Source: SZAS-79 sp963844255
Lineage (GTDB): Bacteria > Pseudomonadota > Gammaproteobacteria > Burkholderiales > SG8-39
Direction: 5' to 3'
DNA: 64,000 bases
NCBI GenBank assembly: GCA_963844255.1
Contig: CAWJNP010000041.1
Span: forward strand, 62,001 to 126,000
Of the stretch, positions 26,322 through 35,987 are shown one piece after another; positions within the stretch are counted from its first letter, which is position 1, and each line of letters opens with the position of its first letter. Below the pieces are notes generated by a model. The model searched no databases and was not told the origin of the DNA. It was given only the letters and a program-made list of their open reading frames with translations. The translations under genes were made by a program, and so were the position numbers.

Positions 26322-27488
26322 ATGCAAGCCACCGATGCACTGCTGAATGCCGCAGTTGCCGCGGGCGACGTGCCCGGCGTGGTCGCGGCGGTCACCACGG
26401 GCGGCGGCACGCTGTATTCCTCGGCACAGGGTGCGCGCGCGCTCGGTGGGCAGGTGGCGATGAGCCTCGATACGGTGATGAAGATCCACTCGATGACCAA
26501 GCCGATCGTCGGCGCCGCGGCGATGCAGCTGGTCGAGCAGGGCAGGATCGATCTGGATGCGCCCGCGGCGCAGCTGATCCCCGAACTCGGCAGCTTCAAG
26601 GTCATGGAGGGCCGGGACGCCGACGGTCAGCCGCGCCTGCGCGCGCCCAGGACCGCGATCACACTGCGCAACCTGCTGACCCACAGCGCGGGATTTACCT
26701 ACGACATCTGGAACCCGGAGACGGCGCGCTACTACAAGGAGCAGAACCTCCCGCGTGCCGGTTCGGGCAAGGACATCGCGCTGCGCATCCCGCTGCAGTT
26801 CGATCCGGGCGAGCGCTGGGAATACGGCATCAACATCGACTGGGCCGGCAAGATGGTCGAGGCGGCCAGCGGCCTTCGTCTGGGCGAATACCTGCGCAGG
26901 AACCTGTTTGCGCCGCTCGGCATGGACAGCACCGGTTTCTACGTGACGCCGGAGATGGCGCCGCGCATGGCTACGATGCACCAGCGCCAGGCCGACGGCA
27001 GCCTGGCGCTCAACCCGATGCCGGTCCCGCAGGAATACGAATTCGAGCCCGGGGGCGGCGGCCTGTATTCGAGCGCCGAAGACTACCTGCGGTTTTTGCG
27101 CATGATGCTCAACGGGGGCAGCGGCAACGGCAACCAGGTGCTGCGTCCCGAGACGGTCGAGCTCATGGGCAGGAATTCGATGGGCGCGCTTCGCGTGCGC
27201 ATGCTGCCCACGCAGAACCCGATGCTCTCGCTGGACGCGGAGTTTTTCCCCGGCACCCCCAAGAGCTGGGGCCTGTCGTTCATGATCAACGAGACCGAGG
27301 CGCCCACCGGACGCAGCGCGGGCAGCCTCGCCTGGGCGGGCCTGGCGAACACCTATTTCTGGATCGACCCGAAAAAGAAGTTCGCCGGCCTCCTGATGAT
27401 GCAGATCCTGCCTTTCGTCGACACCCGCGCGCTGGGGCTGTTCACGGCGTTCGAGAAAAGCGTCTACGCCTCGCTCGCCGCCGCCTGA
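26322..27488 (+). CDS. Serine hydrolase of the beta-lactamase/class C family
   Basis: A 388-aa protein. HSMTKPIVG holds the SxxK motif (Ser57, Lys60), WEYGINIDW the YxN motif, and a late EPGGGGLYSSAEDYLRF stretch is typical of EstB-like esterases. No signal peptide, so a cytoplasmic esterase or amide hydrolase is more likely than a true beta-lactamase. Coupled to the aldo/keto reductase by a 3-nt gap. Confidence 0.82.
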   Translation: MQATDALLNAAVAAGDVPGVVAAVTTGGGTLYSSAQGARALGGQVAMSLDTVMKIHSMTKPIVGAAAMQLVEQGRIDLDAPAAQLIPELGSFKVMEGRDADGQPRLRAPRTAITLRNLLTHSAGFTYDIWNPETARYYKEQNLPRAGSGKDIALRIPLQFDPGERWEYGINIDWAGKMVEAASGLRLGEYLRRNLFAPLGMDSTGFYVTPEMAPRMATMHQRQADGSLALNPMPVPQEYEFEPGGGGLYSSAEDYLRFLRMMLNGGSGNGNQVLRPETVELMGRNSMGALRVRMLPTQNPMLSLDAEFFPGTPKSWGLSFMINETEAPTGRSAGSLAWAGLANTYFWIDPKKKFAGLLMMQILPFVDTRALGLFTAFEKSVYASLAAA

Positions 27489-27497
27489 GTTTCGCGC

Positions 27498-28322
27498 CTA
27501 GTGCTGGTAGTACGCCTGCGTCGTTTCCCAGGCCACGGTCTGGAGGAACTTCGCGGTCGCCTCGTCCAGCCCGGCGGTGTACTTCAGGCCCACCGGTGAT
27601 TTCCTGAATAGTGCGGCGTAGATGGTGTTCGCGGCGAGATACGTCCCCATCAGGCTGGGGTGGCGCTTGTCCGGGGCATAGAGGTTCAGGTCCGGCCGCT
27701 GCGCCACCGAGCGCGCAAACGCGAGGCCGGCCGGGATCACGAACACGTCGTTTTCATTGGCCGCTTCGGTATAGGCATCGGCGAGCTGCGCGGTCATCTC
27801 GGGCTTGTCCGAATACGCCCAGGACATGAAGAACACGGGCTTGGCGCCGTGCTTCCTCACGCTGTCGGCGTGCTTCTTCGCGTATTCGCGGAACACGCTT
27901 TTGAGCTCGGGATGGATCGGGCACTGGCTGCAGTCCATCATGATCGCGACATCGAACAGCCGCTCGAGCTTGTTGAACACGATCTTGTTGCCGGCCGCAA
28001 ACGAATAGCGGCTCACTGCATCCGGACGGAAGTAGGAATCGACGTCATGCCAGTCGAAGCCCGAGCCGCTGATCGTGATCGACACGCCGCGGAACTTGTG
28101 CGCCGGGTCCGCCGCGCGCACCAGCTGCCCGACGTGGTTGTGCATGCTGTTGTTGTAGTAGAAGAAGCTGTTGCCGATGTAGACCGCCGAGGATGGGTTG
28201 GCAACGCCCGATTCGAGCAGTTTCGGTTTCGTCTGCGCTTGGAGCGGGCCGGCCGCGCTCAGGGCGAGGAGGGCGGTGCACAGGATGAGGCGTGAGGAAA
28301 GGCTTGCGAGTGTCGGGCGCAT
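27498..28322 (-). CDS. Exported SGNH-hydrolase-like protein
   Basis: A 274-aa protein from ATG 28322 (AAGGAG upstream). The signal peptide (MRPTLASLSSRLILCTALLALSAAGPLQAQ) is followed by VYIGNSFFYYNNSM, a GxS nucleophile block. AIMMDCSQ follows, and DKRHPSLMGTYLAANTIY has the Asp-x-x-His pair of SGNH hydrolases. It resembles the DUF4886 group. Convergent with the beta-lactamase-fold gene. Confidence 0.65.
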   Translation of the reverse strand: MRPTLASLSSRLILCTALLALSAAGPLQAQTKPKLLESGVANPSSAVYIGNSFFYYNNSMHNHVGQLVRAADPAHKFRGVSITISGSGFDWHDVDSYFRPDAVSRYSFAAGNKIVFNKLERLFDVAIMMDCSQCPIHPELKSVFREYAKKHADSVRKHGAKPVFFMSWAYSDKPEMTAQLADAYTEAANENDVFVIPAGLAFARSVAQRPDLNLYAPDKRHPSLMGTYLAANTIYAALFRKSPVGLKYTAGLDEATAKFLQTVAWETTQAYYQH

Positions 28323-28422
28323 CGGGAGTCTCCTTTGGTTTTTGGGTGCTGCTTTTCGTGTGCGCATCATAGCGCCGGCGCGGCGCGTTTTGTGCTGCGC
28401 CAGGGCGGCCTGCGGCAGGGTC

Positions 28423-28428
28423 TATAAT
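28423..28428 (+). promoter_or_regulatory. Candidate -10 box upstream of the DUF748 gene
   Basis: TATAAT within GGTCTATAATGTACC, 109 nt before the ATG at 28537. The -35 region is weak. The same GTCTATAATGT string occurs ahead of the gene at 37947, which supports a shared housekeeping promoter form. Confidence 0.35.
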
Positions 28429-28536
28429 GTACCTACGCACCGCTGCGAACCGGGATACCCCGACGTGGCGCACCCCGGTGCAGACCCGGGCCCGGCCTGC
28501 GGCCGCGCCGTTCATTCCAATACGAAGGACCCGACC

Positions 28537-31500
28537 ATGCGGAAGCGGCTGAGAGCGATCCTTGTCAGCGTTCCGTTCATCACCCTCATGGTGTTGTTCG
28601 TGCTGTATGCCGGGTTCGGTTTCCTCGCGGTCCCGGCGCTGGTCAAGTGGCAGATTGAAAAACAGGTGCCCGAACAGCTCGGTCAGCGCGTGAGCCTTGG
28701 CGAGGTCCGCTTCAATCCCTTCCTGCTCAGGCTGGATGCCGGCGACCTGGTCGTGTCCGACCCGAAGGGCAATGCGCTGTTCGGATTCAAGCATCTGCGG
28801 GTCAACTTCCTGCTTGCCAGCGCGATCGAGCGGGCATGGACCTTCGGTGAGCTGGCGCTCGATGCGCCGATGGTGCACTTCGAGCGCGACAAGGAAGGCC
28901 GCCACAACTTCGCGCCCATGCTCGAGCGTCTTGGCCGCGGCGGTGGCGAGCCCGGCGGCGCGATGCCGCGCCTGGTGGTCAGGCGACTGGTGCTGAGGGA
29001 GGGGCGCGTCGAATTCCTCGACCGGCTGCTGGAGGCGCCGCTGGTGACGCGCGTTGCGCCGATGCTGGTCGAGATCGAGAATTTCTCGACACTGCCGGGG
29101 GCCGCGGCGCCGTACCGCTTCACGGCGCGCACCGAGGCCGAGGAGTCGCTGGAGGTGGCCGGCGCGCTGGGCCTGAACCCGCTTTCGCTCAAGGGCAAGC
29201 TGAAGCTCGGCGGCGTGAAGCTGCAGACGCTCGCGCGTGCTTTGTCGCGGGAGATCGCGCTCGATGCGCCGGCAGGCAGCATCGATTTCTCCGCGGACCT
29301 GGACATTGCGGTCGACGCGCAGGGCGTGCCGGGCGGCGGCGCGCGCGATGTCGAGCTGCAGCTTGCGGGCCTTTCGCTGCGCGCACCCGGGGCCGGCGCG
29401 CCCTTGCTCGCGGCCGAGACGCTGTCGCTCAAGGACGGGCGCATCGATCTGACAGGCCATGAGGTCGCGTTCGGCGCGTTCCGTCTTGCCAAGGGCAGCG
29501 TCACCGCGGCGATCGACGCGCAGGGGCGTGGTGACTGGGCCGGCTTCCTGCGCGACGCGTCGGTGGTGCCATCCGCGTCTGCGGCGCAGCCTGCTTCCAC
29601 CGCAGCCGACGCCAAGCCCTGGCGCATTTCGATTGCAGACGCCGAAGTCGCGCAGATCGCCGTCCGCTTCTCAGATCTCACGAACGCGCGCAACGCGCAG
29701 ATTGCATCGTTCGGACTCAAGATGTCGCCCAGGGTCGAGGTGGGTCCGGGCCAGGTGCGTGTTGCGATCGGCCAGCCGAAACTCACGCTCGCCGGCGCGA
29801 CCGCGCAGCAGGGAGTCGGCCGGGCCGCGTTCAAGGAAGTCTCGCTCGATGCAGCGTCGCTTACGGCCTCTGCGGGATCCTCGATCGATGCGGCTGCAGA
29901 GGGCGTGACGCTGCACATCGTGTCCGCCGGCGTGCGGCAGCGGGGCGCGGCGGACCTGATTGAACTTGCGGATGCGCGCATCGGGGCGGGGTCCCTGGTG
30001 CTGAAGAGCACGGGCGCTGCAGGCGCGCCCGAGCTGAATGGCGAGGGACTCACGCTCGCGCTGAGCGGCGCGGTCGTGCACGAACCGGCCGGTACAACCG
30101 AACTTGCCCGACTGGGCAGCGCCAATCTTACGGGCGGTGCGCTGCGCCTCGGGCAACGAACGCTGAGCTTTGACAAGGCGGTGCTCGCCAAAGGGCATGC
30201 AAAAGGCTGGCTCGATGCGCAGGGCCGGCTCAACTGGATGAGCCTGCTGGCTTCCGCTGCGCCGGAGGCTGGTGCAAGAACTGCATCCGCATCCACGCCC
30301 CGAAAGAAAGCCGTGTCTGCGACCCGCAAGGCAGCGGCGCCCGCGCCCGCGAAGGCTGCATCCGCAGCCTGGGGCATTGCGCTCAAAGATGTGCAGCTGC
30401 AGGATTTCGCGCTCGATTTCGAGGATCGCCGCAAAACGCCCGCGGTGGCGCTGGGGCTGGAGTCGATCGGTGTGCGGATCGCCGGGTTCGACAGCGCCGC
30501 AGCCAGACCCGTCCGGCTCGAACTCAAGGCGAAGGTCAGGAGCGGCGGCGAAATCGAGGCCCGCGGTCAGGTCCGCACGGACCTGCCATCGGCGGATCTG
30601 CAGGTGAAGCTCGCGCGCATCGCGCTGGCGCCGGTGCAGCCCTTCGTGTCGGACTTCGCGGCCCTGCATCTCGCGGGCGGCAGCGTGTCCGCGGCGGGGC
30701 GTCTGCGCTACGGGGATCAAGGCAAGGCGGCACCGAAGCTCGCCTACACCGGCGGCGTTTCGATCGACGGTGTGCAGTTCCAGGAAGCCGCATCGCGGCA
30801 GGCGTTCCTTTCATGGTCGTCGGTATCCACGGGCGACATCGTCGCCACGCTGGAACCTAACCGGGTGGACATCGGCGAGCTGCGTGTGGACAAACTCGTC
30901 GGCAAGGTGATCATTGCCGCGGACCGCTCGATCAACCTGCTCGACGTGCTGAAGAAGCCGGGCGGGGAGGCTGCGCCGGAAACGCAGGCTCCGGCGTCGC
31001 CCGGGTCGCAGAAAGACGCCGATCCGTTTCCGGTCACGATCGCGCGGGTGCGGGTGTCGGACGGGGCGCTCGAATTCGCCGACTACAGCCTGCGTCCGCA
31101 GTTCGGCACGCGCATGCACGAACTCAAGGGCGTGATCACGGGCCTGGGAACCGACATGACGCGCAGTGCGCAGGTCCAGCTCGACGCGCGCGTCGACACC
31201 TACGGGTCGGCGAAGATCCGCGGGCGCATCAGCGCCCTGAACCCGCGGCGCTCCACCGACATCGCGCTGGAATTCCGCAATCTCGAAATGACCGCGCTCT
31301 CTCCGTATGTCGAAAAGTTTGCGGGCTACCGGATTGCCGCCGGGCGCCTTGCGCTGGACCTCTCCTACAAGCTGCGGGACGGCAAGCTCGAGGGCCAGAA
31401 CAAGATCGTGTTGAACAAGGTCGAGCTGGGCGAGAAGGTGAACAGTCCCGGCGCGCTCGACCTGCCGCTCGAACTCGCGATCGCGATCCTCAAGGATGCC

Positions 31501-32298
31501 GACGGCGTGATCGACATCGGCCTGCCGGTTAGCGGCGACCTGAACGATCCGAAGTTCGACTACGGTGCAGTGATCGGCAAGGCGTTCGGCAATCTGCTCA
31601 CGAGCATCATCACCGCACCGTTCCGCGCGCTGGCCGCGCTCTTCGGCGGCGGCGAGAAGCAGATTGACTCGATTGCCTTCGAGCCCGGCGGCGATGCGCT
31701 CGCGCCGCCCGAGCGGCAAAAACTCGTATCGGTCGCGCGCGCGCTCAAGGAACGTCCGACACTGATACTGAAGGTGCACCCGACCTATGCGCCCGCGGCC
31801 GACACGGCCGCATTGAAGTCCTACGCTGTGCGCGCGGACATCGTCAGGCGCATGGGCATGGAACAGCGCGCGGGCGAGGATCCGGGACCGCTCGATGCCG
31901 GGAATCCGCGCGTGCAGAAGGCGGTGGAGGCGGCATTCGGCGAGCACTATGCCCCTGCCGTATTCGCCGAGCTGAAAAGCCGCGCGGCGCAGGCGTCTGC
32001 AGTCCCCGCGCAGGCAGCGACAGCCGCCACCCCGGCCGAGGGCGCGGATGTGCCGCCGCAGGTGAAAGCGCTGCGGGTGTTCTACCGTGGACTCATTGAC
32101 CGCATGATCCGGGATGCGCCGGTCACCGAGCAGACCCTGCTCCAGCTGGCCACGCGGCGCAGCGACGCCATCGTGCGGGAACTGACCACGGTCGGCGGCG
32201 TGCCCGCTGCGCGCTCCGCACCGGGCGAGGCGCGCAAGGCCGAAGGGGAGGATCTGCGCACGGTCGAGCTGAAGCTCGAACTGGGGGTCGCGAAGTGA
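28537..32298 (+). CDS. Large DUF748/AsmA-like envelope protein
   Basis: A 1253-aa protein. One N-terminal membrane anchor (residues 9-34, SVPFITLMVLFVLYAGFGFLAVPAL) is followed by long repetitive beta-rich DUF748 modules (LRLDAGDLVVSDPKGNALFGF; VDIGELRVDKLVGKVIIAADRSINLLDVLKK). Ala/Pro/Lys-rich linkers lie near residues 585-610. A C-terminal module (LPLELAIAILKDADGVIDIGLPVSGDLNDP) is diagnostic of the family, followed by an OmpA-like charged helical tail. AsmA-like proteins bridge the periplasm and are implicated in lipid traffic; that role is inference here. Confidence 0.85.
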   Translation: MRKRLRAILVSVPFITLMVLFVLYAGFGFLAVPALVKWQIEKQVPEQLGQRVSLGEVRFNPFLLRLDAGDLVVSDPKGNALFGFKHLRVNFLLASAIERAWTFGELALDAPMVHFERDKEGRHNFAPMLERLGRGGGEPGGAMPRLVVRRLVLREGRVEFLDRLLEAPLVTRVAPMLVEIENFSTLPGAAAPYRFTARTEAEESLEVAGALGLNPLSLKGKLKLGGVKLQTLARALSREIALDAPAGSIDFSADLDIAVDAQGVPGGGARDVELQLAGLSLRAPGAGAPLLAAETLSLKDGRIDLTGHEVAFGAFRLAKGSVTAAIDAQGRGDWAGFLRDASVVPSASAAQPASTAADAKPWRISIADAEVAQIAVRFSDLTNARNAQIASFGLKMSPRVEVGPGQVRVAIGQPKLTLAGATAQQGVGRAAFKEVSLDAASLTASAGSSIDAAAEGVTLHIVSAGVRQRGAADLIELADARIGAGSLVLKSTGAAGAPELNGEGLTLALSGAVVHEPAGTTELARLGSANLTGGALRLGQRTLSFDKAVLAKGHAKGWLDAQGRLNWMSLLASAAPEAGARTASASTPRKKAVSATRKAAAPAPAKAASAAWGIALKDVQLQDFALDFEDRRKTPAVALGLESIGVRIAGFDSAAARPVRLELKAKVRSGGEIEARGQVRTDLPSADLQVKLARIALAPVQPFVSDFAALHLAGGSVSAAGRLRYGDQGKAAPKLAYTGGVSIDGVQFQEAASRQAFLSWSSVSTGDIVATLEPNRVDIGELRVDKLVGKVIIAADRSINLLDVLKKPGGEAAPETQAPASPGSQKDADPFPVTIARVRVSDGALEFADYSLRPQFGTRMHELKGVITGLGTDMTRSAQVQLDARVDTYGSAKIRGRISALNPRRSTDIALEFRNLEMTALSPYVEKFAGYRIAAGRLALDLSYKLRDGKLEGQNKIVLNKVELGEKVNSPGALDLPLELAIAILKDADGVIDIGLPVSGDLNDPKFDYGAVIGKAFGNLLTSIITAPFRALAALFGGGEKQIDSIAFEPGGDALAPPERQKLVSVARALKERPTLILKVHPTYAPAADTAALKSYAVRADIVRRMGMEQRAGEDPGPLDAGNPRVQKAVEAAFGEHYAPAVFAELKSRAAQASAVPAQAATAATPAEGADVPPQVKALRVFYRGLIDRMIRDAPVTEQTLLQLATRRSDAIVRELTTVGGVPAARSAPGEARKAEGEDLRTVELKLELGVAK

Positions 32299-32340
32299 AG
32301 CGCCGTGCGCCGACCGGCGGCCGGGACCCGGTCGCAGCGC

Positions 32341-34467
32341 CTAATCGCGCCGCGCGAGCAGGGCGGACACTTCCGCTGGAGGCATCGGCCGGCCGAAGCG
32401 GTAGCCCTGTCCCTGCTCGCAGCCGTGCAGGCGCAGGAACGCCACATGCGCGTCGGTCTCGATGCCTTCGGCGACGACATTCAGGCCCAGGGTGCGTGCC
32501 ATGTCGATGACCATCCTGACGATTGCCGCGGATGCGGGTTCGACCAGCGCGGCGTTGACGAAGCTCTGGTCGATCTTGAGCGTGGAGATCGGCAGGCGGG
32601 TCAGATAGGCAAGGCTCGAGTACCCGGTACCGAAATCGTCCACCGAAATCGTGAATCCCGCCTCGCGCAGGGTCCGCAGCTGGCGCACCGCATCCACGGG
32701 GTCGTCCATCAGGCAGCTTTCCGTGATCTCGAGTTCGAGCAGGTGCGGGGCAAGACCGTCTTCCGAGAGCTGGCTGCGGATCACCTGGTCCAGGTTGCGG
32801 CGTCGGAACTGCTTGGCCGAGAGGTTGATCGCGATCGGCACCGGAACGAGTCCCTGCTCCGCCCAGCGCCGCAACTGGGCGCGTGCCTCCCGGATCACCC
32901 AGTCGCCGACGGGGACGATCAGGCCGGTGTCCTCCAGCGCCGGGATGAATTCGACCGGCGATATCGTTCCCCGCAGCGGGTGTACCCAGCGCAGCAGCGC
33001 CTCCACGCCGATGATGGTGCCGGTCGCGAGCTCGACCTTGGGCTGGTAGTGCAGCTGGAACTCGTTGCGATCCAGGGCGTGGCGCAGGTCGGTGTGCAGG
33101 TGCAGGCGTGTCGCGGCACGCACGTTCATTTCCGCAGAGAAGAGACAGTACGCGTTGCGCGAGGAGGCCTTGACGCGGCGCATCGCGGTTTCGGCGCAGG
33201 CGAGGAGCAGGGGCGCGCTGTCGGCGTCACCCGGGAAGGCCGCCACCCCGATGCTCAAGCCGATGAACGCCTCCCGGCCGCGCAGGTTGAAGGGCGACTC
33301 GAAACTGTCGAGGATCTTCTGTGCGACGCGTGTCGCATCTTCGATGCACGAGAGGTCGACGATGACGATCGCGAACTGATCGCCGCCCAGCCGCGCGACC
33401 GTGTCGTCTGCGCGCACGCACGCAAGCAGCCGTTCTCCGACCTCTGCCAGCAGCGTGTTGCCCGTATGGTGGCCGTAGCTGTCGTTGATCAGCCTGAAAT
33501 GGTCGATATCGACGAACAGCACGCCGGCGCCCCTGTGGTGGCGGCGTCCCAGCGTGATCTGCCGGGCCAGGCGTTCTTCAAGCAGCAGGCGGTTCGGCAG
33601 GCTGGTGACGGCGTCGTACTGCGCCAGCTGCAGCAGGCGGGCCTCCGTCTGCTTGCGCTCGGAGACGTCGAGGTTGCTGCCGAGCATGCGGACCGCGCGG
33701 CCGTGGGCATCGCGTGCGACGACCTTGCCGCGCGAGACGATCCAGCGCCAGTCGCCGTCCGCGTGCCGCACGCGGTGCTCGACCGAATATTCGCCGCGTT
33801 GCCCCTTCATCACCTCCGCCAGCATGAGGCTGAGCGCGGTCAGGTCTTCCGGGTGGACGCGGTTGGCCAGCGCGGCGAAGCTGGTGCGCGTGACGCCTGC
33901 GCGTGCGCCGACGATCTGCGACCAGGATTCCGAGAGGACGACTTCGCCGGTGGAAATGTCGTAGTCCCAGGTGCACACCCCGCTGGCCGCGAGCGCGAGT
34001 TCGAGCCGCGAGTGCGCAAGCTGGACGGCCTGTTCGGAAGATTTCTGGGTGACGCGGCGCTGTTCCGCAAGCCTGAGCAGCCGCACGATCGCATCCGGGC
34101 CGAGCCGTCCCTTGTGGAGGATCTCGAAAGCGCCTGCGGCCAGCGCCTGCTGGTCGAGCTCGGGCGCGTCCTCGACCGTGACCACGATGATCGGGCTGTC
34201 GGTCGCCGCATGCATGCGCCTCAGCGTGTCCAGGCCGTGGCTGTCGGGCAGGTTCAGGTCGAGCAGCACGAGGTCCACGCCCGCCGCGCGCACGATCGCC
34301 AGGCCGCGCGCGAGGGTGGTCGCGCGCAGCACCTGCGTTTCGCGGCCCAGGGCCTTGGCGACCGCCGCCTGGGCGAGCAGCGCATCCACGTCGTTGTCCT
34401 CGATCTGCAGGACGAGCGTGGGCGGGGCATGATCGTGTGCGCGGACCGCTGAATTGTTATCTTGCAT
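32341..34467 (-). CDS. REC-PAS-GGDEF-EAL cyclic-di-GMP signalling protein
   Basis: A 708-aa protein from ATG 34467; an ATG at 34512 is also possible. Receiver domain: VLLDLNLPDSHG with the phospho-acceptor Asp near residue 65. PAS with PAC region: GVCTWDYDISTGEV to SNLDVSERKQTEARL. GGDEF domain degenerate at the active site, RLGGDQFAIV. EAL domain intact: GVEALLRWVHP, NLSAKQF, ELEITESCLMDD, SVDDFGTGYSSLAYL, AEGIET. The intact EAL and GGDQF site suggest a phosphodiesterase output with a regulatory or weak cyclase domain. It probably pairs with a histidine kinase not in the window. Confidence 0.88.
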   Translation of the reverse strand: MQDNNSAVRAHDHAPPTLVLQIEDNDVDALLAQAAVAKALGRETQVLRATTLARGLAIVRAAGVDLVLLDLNLPDSHGLDTLRRMHAATDSPIIVVTVEDAPELDQQALAAGAFEILHKGRLGPDAIVRLLRLAEQRRVTQKSSEQAVQLAHSRLELALAASGVCTWDYDISTGEVVLSESWSQIVGARAGVTRTSFAALANRVHPEDLTALSLMLAEVMKGQRGEYSVEHRVRHADGDWRWIVSRGKVVARDAHGRAVRMLGSNLDVSERKQTEARLLQLAQYDAVTSLPNRLLLEERLARQITLGRRHHRGAGVLFVDIDHFRLINDSYGHHTGNTLLAEVGERLLACVRADDTVARLGGDQFAIVIVDLSCIEDATRVAQKILDSFESPFNLRGREAFIGLSIGVAAFPGDADSAPLLLACAETAMRRVKASSRNAYCLFSAEMNVRAATRLHLHTDLRHALDRNEFQLHYQPKVELATGTIIGVEALLRWVHPLRGTISPVEFIPALEDTGLIVPVGDWVIREARAQLRRWAEQGLVPVPIAINLSAKQFRRRNLDQVIRSQLSEDGLAPHLLELEITESCLMDDPVDAVRQLRTLREAGFTISVDDFGTGYSSLAYLTRLPISTLKIDQSFVNAALVEPASAAIVRMVIDMARTLGLNVVAEGIETDAHVAFLRLHGCEQGQGYRFGRPMPPAEVSALLARRD

Positions 34468-34579
34468 CGTTGGCCGACAATCCACTATTTGGAGTGCATG
34501 CGCAAGCCGCATTGCAATTCAGACGCGCTCCCAATTGTCAGAAAACATCAGGGCGGTCCGCCATCCGACCGTGCGCAAT

Positions 34580-35194
34580 TTATCTTTGCGTGTCGGATCC
34601 AGCTGCCTGATGTTCGTTTTCCAGCGCGGCGCGGAACGCCTCGAGACGGCCGTGGTAGTCCTCCGAGTCCCCGTACTCGAGGAATTCCCGATAGCGCGCG
34701 TGCGTACCGAGGACCTTGCGCGCGTGCTTGATCGGGCAGAAGTACGCTTCGGTGCGGGCGACGATCTCGGTGCAGAACGCGAGCAGGCCGTTGGCATAGG
34801 CGCAGTACTCGCAGTGCAGGCGTTCGTAGAAGTTCAGGTAGCCGAGCGCATGCCGGTCGAACACGATGTAGTCGGCCCGCGAGACCTTCGCGATCCGGTA
34901 GATCGGAAAGGACACCGCCTGGTAGAGAGAGACGGTGAGGTCGAGCAGCACCATCGGTATCACCATGAAGTAGATGATCGGCCCGGTGAGCAGGTTCTGC
35001 GGCCGGTCGGTGACCAGCCAGCGCAGCACGCTGCGCTTGAGCCTGCGGTGCGCGGCACTCACGTCCTTTTCGAATTCGACCCGCTTGCCCCGGATCGTGA
35101 ACACGATGCGGTTTTCCTGCTCGTGCAGCGCGGCCTGCAACTGTGCCTCCAGCCCGGCGATCTGGCCGAGGAGCTCGCGTATCCTGTCGTTCAT
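34580..35194 (-). CDS. Conserved hypothetical membrane protein
   Basis: A 204-aa protein from ATG 35194. A coiled-coil-prone N-terminus (MNDRIRELLGQIAGLEAQLQ) is followed by one long hydrophobic segment (LLTGPIIYFMVIPMVLLDLTVSLYQAVSFPIY), then a soluble domain with a Cys pair in RLHCEYCAYANG and a further Cys in AYFCPIKHAR. The three cysteines could bind metal. No family name is assigned. It lies downstream of msrA on the same strand. Confidence 0.65.
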   Translation of the reverse strand: MNDRIRELLGQIAGLEAQLQAALHEQENRIVFTIRGKRVEFEKDVSAAHRRLKRSVLRWLVTDRPQNLLTGPIIYFMVIPMVLLDLTVSLYQAVSFPIYRIAKVSRADYIVFDRHALGYLNFYERLHCEYCAYANGLLAFCTEIVARTEAYFCPIKHARKVLGTHARYREFLEYGDSEDYHGRLEAFRAALENEHQAAGSDTQR

Positions 35195-35283
35195 CTGGGT
35201 CCCGGTCGTCGATGCGCGCCGCGGCGGTCGCCGCGGACGGTTCGGGTGGAGTGTACGCGCTCGGGACCGGCTGCCCGTTTGCG

Positions 35284-35909
35284 TCAGTGCCCCGCCGACT
35301 TGCCCCAGAGCGCTTCGAGGCGCGCGTCGCGCCCGCAGCCATTGCGGTAGAAGCTGTAGCGGATCGGCGTTCTTCTTGTAATAGTCCTGGTGGTATTCCT
35401 CCGCTGCCCAGAATTCCGCGGCGGGCGTGATCTCGGTGACGATGTCGCCCTTGAACGGCTTGGTCTTCGCGAGTTTTGCGCGCGACGCCTCGGCCAGTCG
35501 CTTCTGCTCCGCGCCGATGGTGAAGATGCCGGTGCGGTATTGCGAGCCGTGGTCGCAGAACTGCGCATCGCGCACGGTCGGGTCGATGTTGTGCCAGAAC
35601 ACCTCGAGCAGCTTCTCGTAGCTCACCTTCTTCGGGTCGTAGATCGACCCGCACCGCCTCGGTGTGGCCGGTACTGCCCGCGGAGACCGCCTGGTAGGTG
35701 GGATTGCGCACCCGCCCGCCGGTGTATCCCGAGGTGGTCGAGACCACGCCGGGCAGCGCGTCGAAGGGCGGCTCCATGCACCAGAAGCAGCCGCCGGCGA
35801 AGATCGCGGCTTCCAGACCCGCTGAGGGTGGTTTTTCCTGGCCCGTGGCAGTCGAGGAAAACAGGGATGTGCCGGCGATCAGGGCGAAGAGCAGGGAACG
35901 CAGAGTCAT
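35284..35909 (-). CDS. msrA: Peptide methionine sulfoxide reductase MsrA, exported (two frameshifts)
   Basis: The signal peptide MTLRSLLFALIAGTSLFSSTATGQ marks a periplasmic form. The catalytic GGCFWCMEPPFDALPGV and NPTYQAVSAGSTGHTEAV are in frame 1; IYDPKKVSYEKLLEVFWHNIDPT and CDHGSQYRTGIF in the next; PIRYSFYRNGCGRD in the third. Single extra bases near 35645 and 35367 explain both breaks, and the corrected product is 207 aa. It repairs oxidised methionine (S-epimer) in envelope proteins. Confidence 0.82.
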
Positions 35910-35987
35910 GGCGGGTAGCCTCGGTTGGGGCGGATTGCGACGAATGGCAGGCAAGTGCGACTGTTGGTCGCGGCAGGCCCTGCGACC

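Noticed and set aside
28198..28536. A longer N-terminus for the DUF748 protein
   Set aside because: The upstream frame overlaps the SGNH gene's signal peptide region on the other strand and lacks a membrane-anchor start; the ATG at 28537 begins the expected anchor.
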